Shown here: piece after piece, positions 46,676 through 47,837 of the stretch | Numbering within the stretch: the first letter of the stretch is position 1 | Layout: the number at the start of each line of letters is the position of its first letter | Source of the DNA: a virus | Virus record (IMG/VR): IMGVR_UViG_3300031841_003775 | Coordinates: 1 to 47,837 of that record | Reading direction: 5' to 3' (one strand) | DNA length: 47,837 bases | Notes under the pieces: generated by a model | What the model was told of the DNA's origin: nothing | The model's database searches: none | Seen by the model: the letters and a program-made list of their open reading frames with translations, nothing else | Made by a program: the position numbers and the translations under genes

Positions 46676-47755
46676 ATGACTAACGCAGTTACTAAACACA
46701 TGGCGCGTGCATATGTGCAAGAAGCTCCAACACCAATGGCGCTATCTTCTCTATTTACTTCTGACGCTCGTAACTACTACTCAAGCGAATTTATTGAGTT
46801 CGATATTGAGCGTGAAGGCGAAGAGATCGCACCTGTACTAACAGACATCAAAAACGGCAATACTAAGTTTGCTCTTGATGAGTACACAAACAAAGAGTTC
46901 AAAGCTCCAGTTATCCGTGAAGAGTTTTCGATTAACGCTTTTGACATGATGAAGCGTCAATTAGGTCAAATCTCATTCACCGATCCAAACTTCCGCGCTA
47001 ACGCAATGACTCAGTTTATGAAGCACATGCGCTACGGTGGTAAACGTCAACGTCGCACTATCGAACTGATGGCAGCACAGATTCTGCAAACGGGTACAGT
47101 GACACTTAAAGACGACAAAGGCGGTGACGCTTACACAATCGACTTTAAGCCTAAAGCGACTCACTTCCCGACAGCGGCTACTGCATGGACTGATGCAGCC
47201 AACTGTGATCCTGCAATCGACCTTGAAAACCTTGCTGATGCAATCCACACAGACGGTCAATCAACACCAGATCGCGCAATCATGGGTAAAGCGGCATGGC
47301 AGAACTTCATTCGAAGCGCTAAGGTTCAAGAGCTTCTAAATGGTCGTCGCATTGTTCAAGGTGGTGTTGATCCATCTGAGCCAGCTCCGGGTCTTCGTTA
47401 CATGGGTTACATTGACCTAACAGGCTACCGTCTGGCACTTTACACTTACAAAGGTGAGTACAAAGATGTTGGCGCTTCTGTTAACGCTCGTTACCTAGAA
47501 GACAACAACGTAATTGTTCTTTCTGAGAACATGCGTCTAGATGCTACTTGGGGTGCAATCCCTCAAATCGTACCGCCAGAAACACGCGCTATGAGCTTCT
47601 TGACGGGTCGTTTACCGATGGCTTCTGTTGGTATGGACTTCACGACAAACGCGTGGGTATCGCAAGATGGTGAGTCAATTACTGGTACGCTAGGCTCTCG
47701 CCCGCTACTTATTCCAACCTCAATCGACCGCTTCGGCTGTCTGAAAACGGTGTAA
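46676..47755 (+). CDS. Major capsid protein (lambda gpE-like)
   Basis: 359 residues, typical for gpE-type capsids of the HK97 fold. The N-arm TPMALSSLFTSDARNYYSSE is followed by FIEFDIEREGEEIAPVLTD, EYTNKEFKAPVIREEFSINA and the A-domain RAIMGKAAWQNFIRS...RYMGYIDLTGYRLALYTY. Good GGAGCTAGC ribosome-binding region upstream. The stop occurs again at base 7-9 of the window because of the circular overlap. Confidence 0.95.
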   Translation: MTNAVTKHMARAYVQEAPTPMALSSLFTSDARNYYSSEFIEFDIEREGEEIAPVLTDIKNGNTKFALDEYTNKEFKAPVIREEFSINAFDMMKRQLGQISFTDPNFRANAMTQFMKHMRYGGKRQRRTIELMAAQILQTGTVTLKDDKGGDAYTIDFKPKATHFPTAATAWTDAANCDPAIDLENLADAIHTDGQSTPDRAIMGKAAWQNFIRSAKVQELLNGRRIVQGGVDPSEPAPGLRYMGYIDLTGYRLALYTYKGEYKDVGASVNARYLEDNNVIVLSENMRLDATWGAIPQIVPPETRAMSFLTGRLPMASVGMDFTTNAWVSQDGESITGTLGSRPLLIPTSIDRFGCLKTV

Positions 47756-47837
47756 GCTATGAAAGTTCAAGATTTAGTTAAACTGAATCTTGACGAACTA
47801 GAAACTGAGCTCGCGAAGGGCTCTTTTTCTAAGTCGT
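47747..47837. repeat. Terminal direct repeat (right copy)
   Basis: Exact copy of bases 1-91; join at 47746/47747 to make the circle. Confidence 0.95.
47759..47837 (+). CDS. Partial second copy of the FI-like gene
   Basis: The first 26 codons of the gene at 13-366, present again only because of the terminal overlap. It is not a separate gene. Confidence 0.9.
   Translation, partial: MKVQDLVKLNLDELETELAKGSFSKS

Noticed and set aside
1-47837. tRNA genes, CRISPR arrays, insertion sequences, integrase
   Set aside because: No cloverleaf with a TTC-type arm, no spaced repeat array, no transposase or recombinase motif was seen on either strand; a tRNAscan or structure search could still find a divergent one.

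Overview
The window is one complete genome of a tailed double-stranded DNA phage with a contractile tail. The last 91 bases repeat the first 91 exactly, so the true molecule is a circle (or circularly permuted / cohesive-ended) of 47,746 bp. The host is probably a Vibrio-like gammaproteobacterium. That is an inference from gene families, moderate GC, the recurrent AACAGGA-type ribosome-binding leaders and a T7-lysozyme-type amidase; no host sequence is present.

Layout. Reading through the join, a rightward late arm runs from 37.9 kb through the window end to 21.6 kb, and a leftward early/lysis arm runs from 37.4 kb down to 21.8 kb. They diverge at a 483-bp AT-rich regulatory region (37396-37878) and converge at 21.6-21.8 kb. 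The late arm starts with a lambda-type head module: Nu1-like small terminase, gpA-type large terminase, gpW, portal, S49 protease with a nested scaffold start, gpD-like decoration protein and gpE-like major capsid protein. It continues into a Mu-type contractile tail: sheath, tube, frameshifted tail assembly chaperone, tape measure, gpN/43, gpP/44, spike gp45, gp46, gp47, gp48. It ends with a fibre-like protein and a tailspike carrying an S74 self-cleaving chaperone.

The tail operon is interrupted by accessory islands, each with its own terminators and promoters: a leftward five-gene island (3545-4559), a cluster of tiny membrane and zinc proteins (7136-8359), a second cluster (12199-13533), a leftward pair (16905-17182) and a third cluster (17314-19268). 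A small gene just before the sheath (1416-1658) looks like Acb2, the cyclic-oligonucleotide sponge that blocks CBASS immunity. Between the baseplate hub and spike genes lies a ~440-nt gene-free stretch (10975-11416) full of hairpins and closed by a perfect intrinsic terminator; it is the best candidate here for an undescribed large structured phage RNA.

The leftward early arm encodes replication and recombination: an RHH/AT-hook regulator, a prim-pol/DUF3987 primase-helicase, Sak4-like ATPase, DUF669 ssDNA-binding protein, coiled-coil protein, DEDD exonuclease, RecB/Cas4-like nuclease with an inverted K-x-E active-site motif, DEAD-type helicase and RuvC-like resolvase. A consensus promoter at 28.05 kb then drives small regulators, a Dam-type methyltransferase, a DUF4406 protein and a MazG-like pyrophosphatase. 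The arm finishes with lysis genes (amidase, holin candidate, spanin-like pair). I see no integrase, transposase, CI-like repressor, partition genes, tRNA or CRISPR, so a virulent lifestyle is likely but not proven. Two HNH endonucleases sit at module borders, each behind its own extended -10 promoter and a structured leader.
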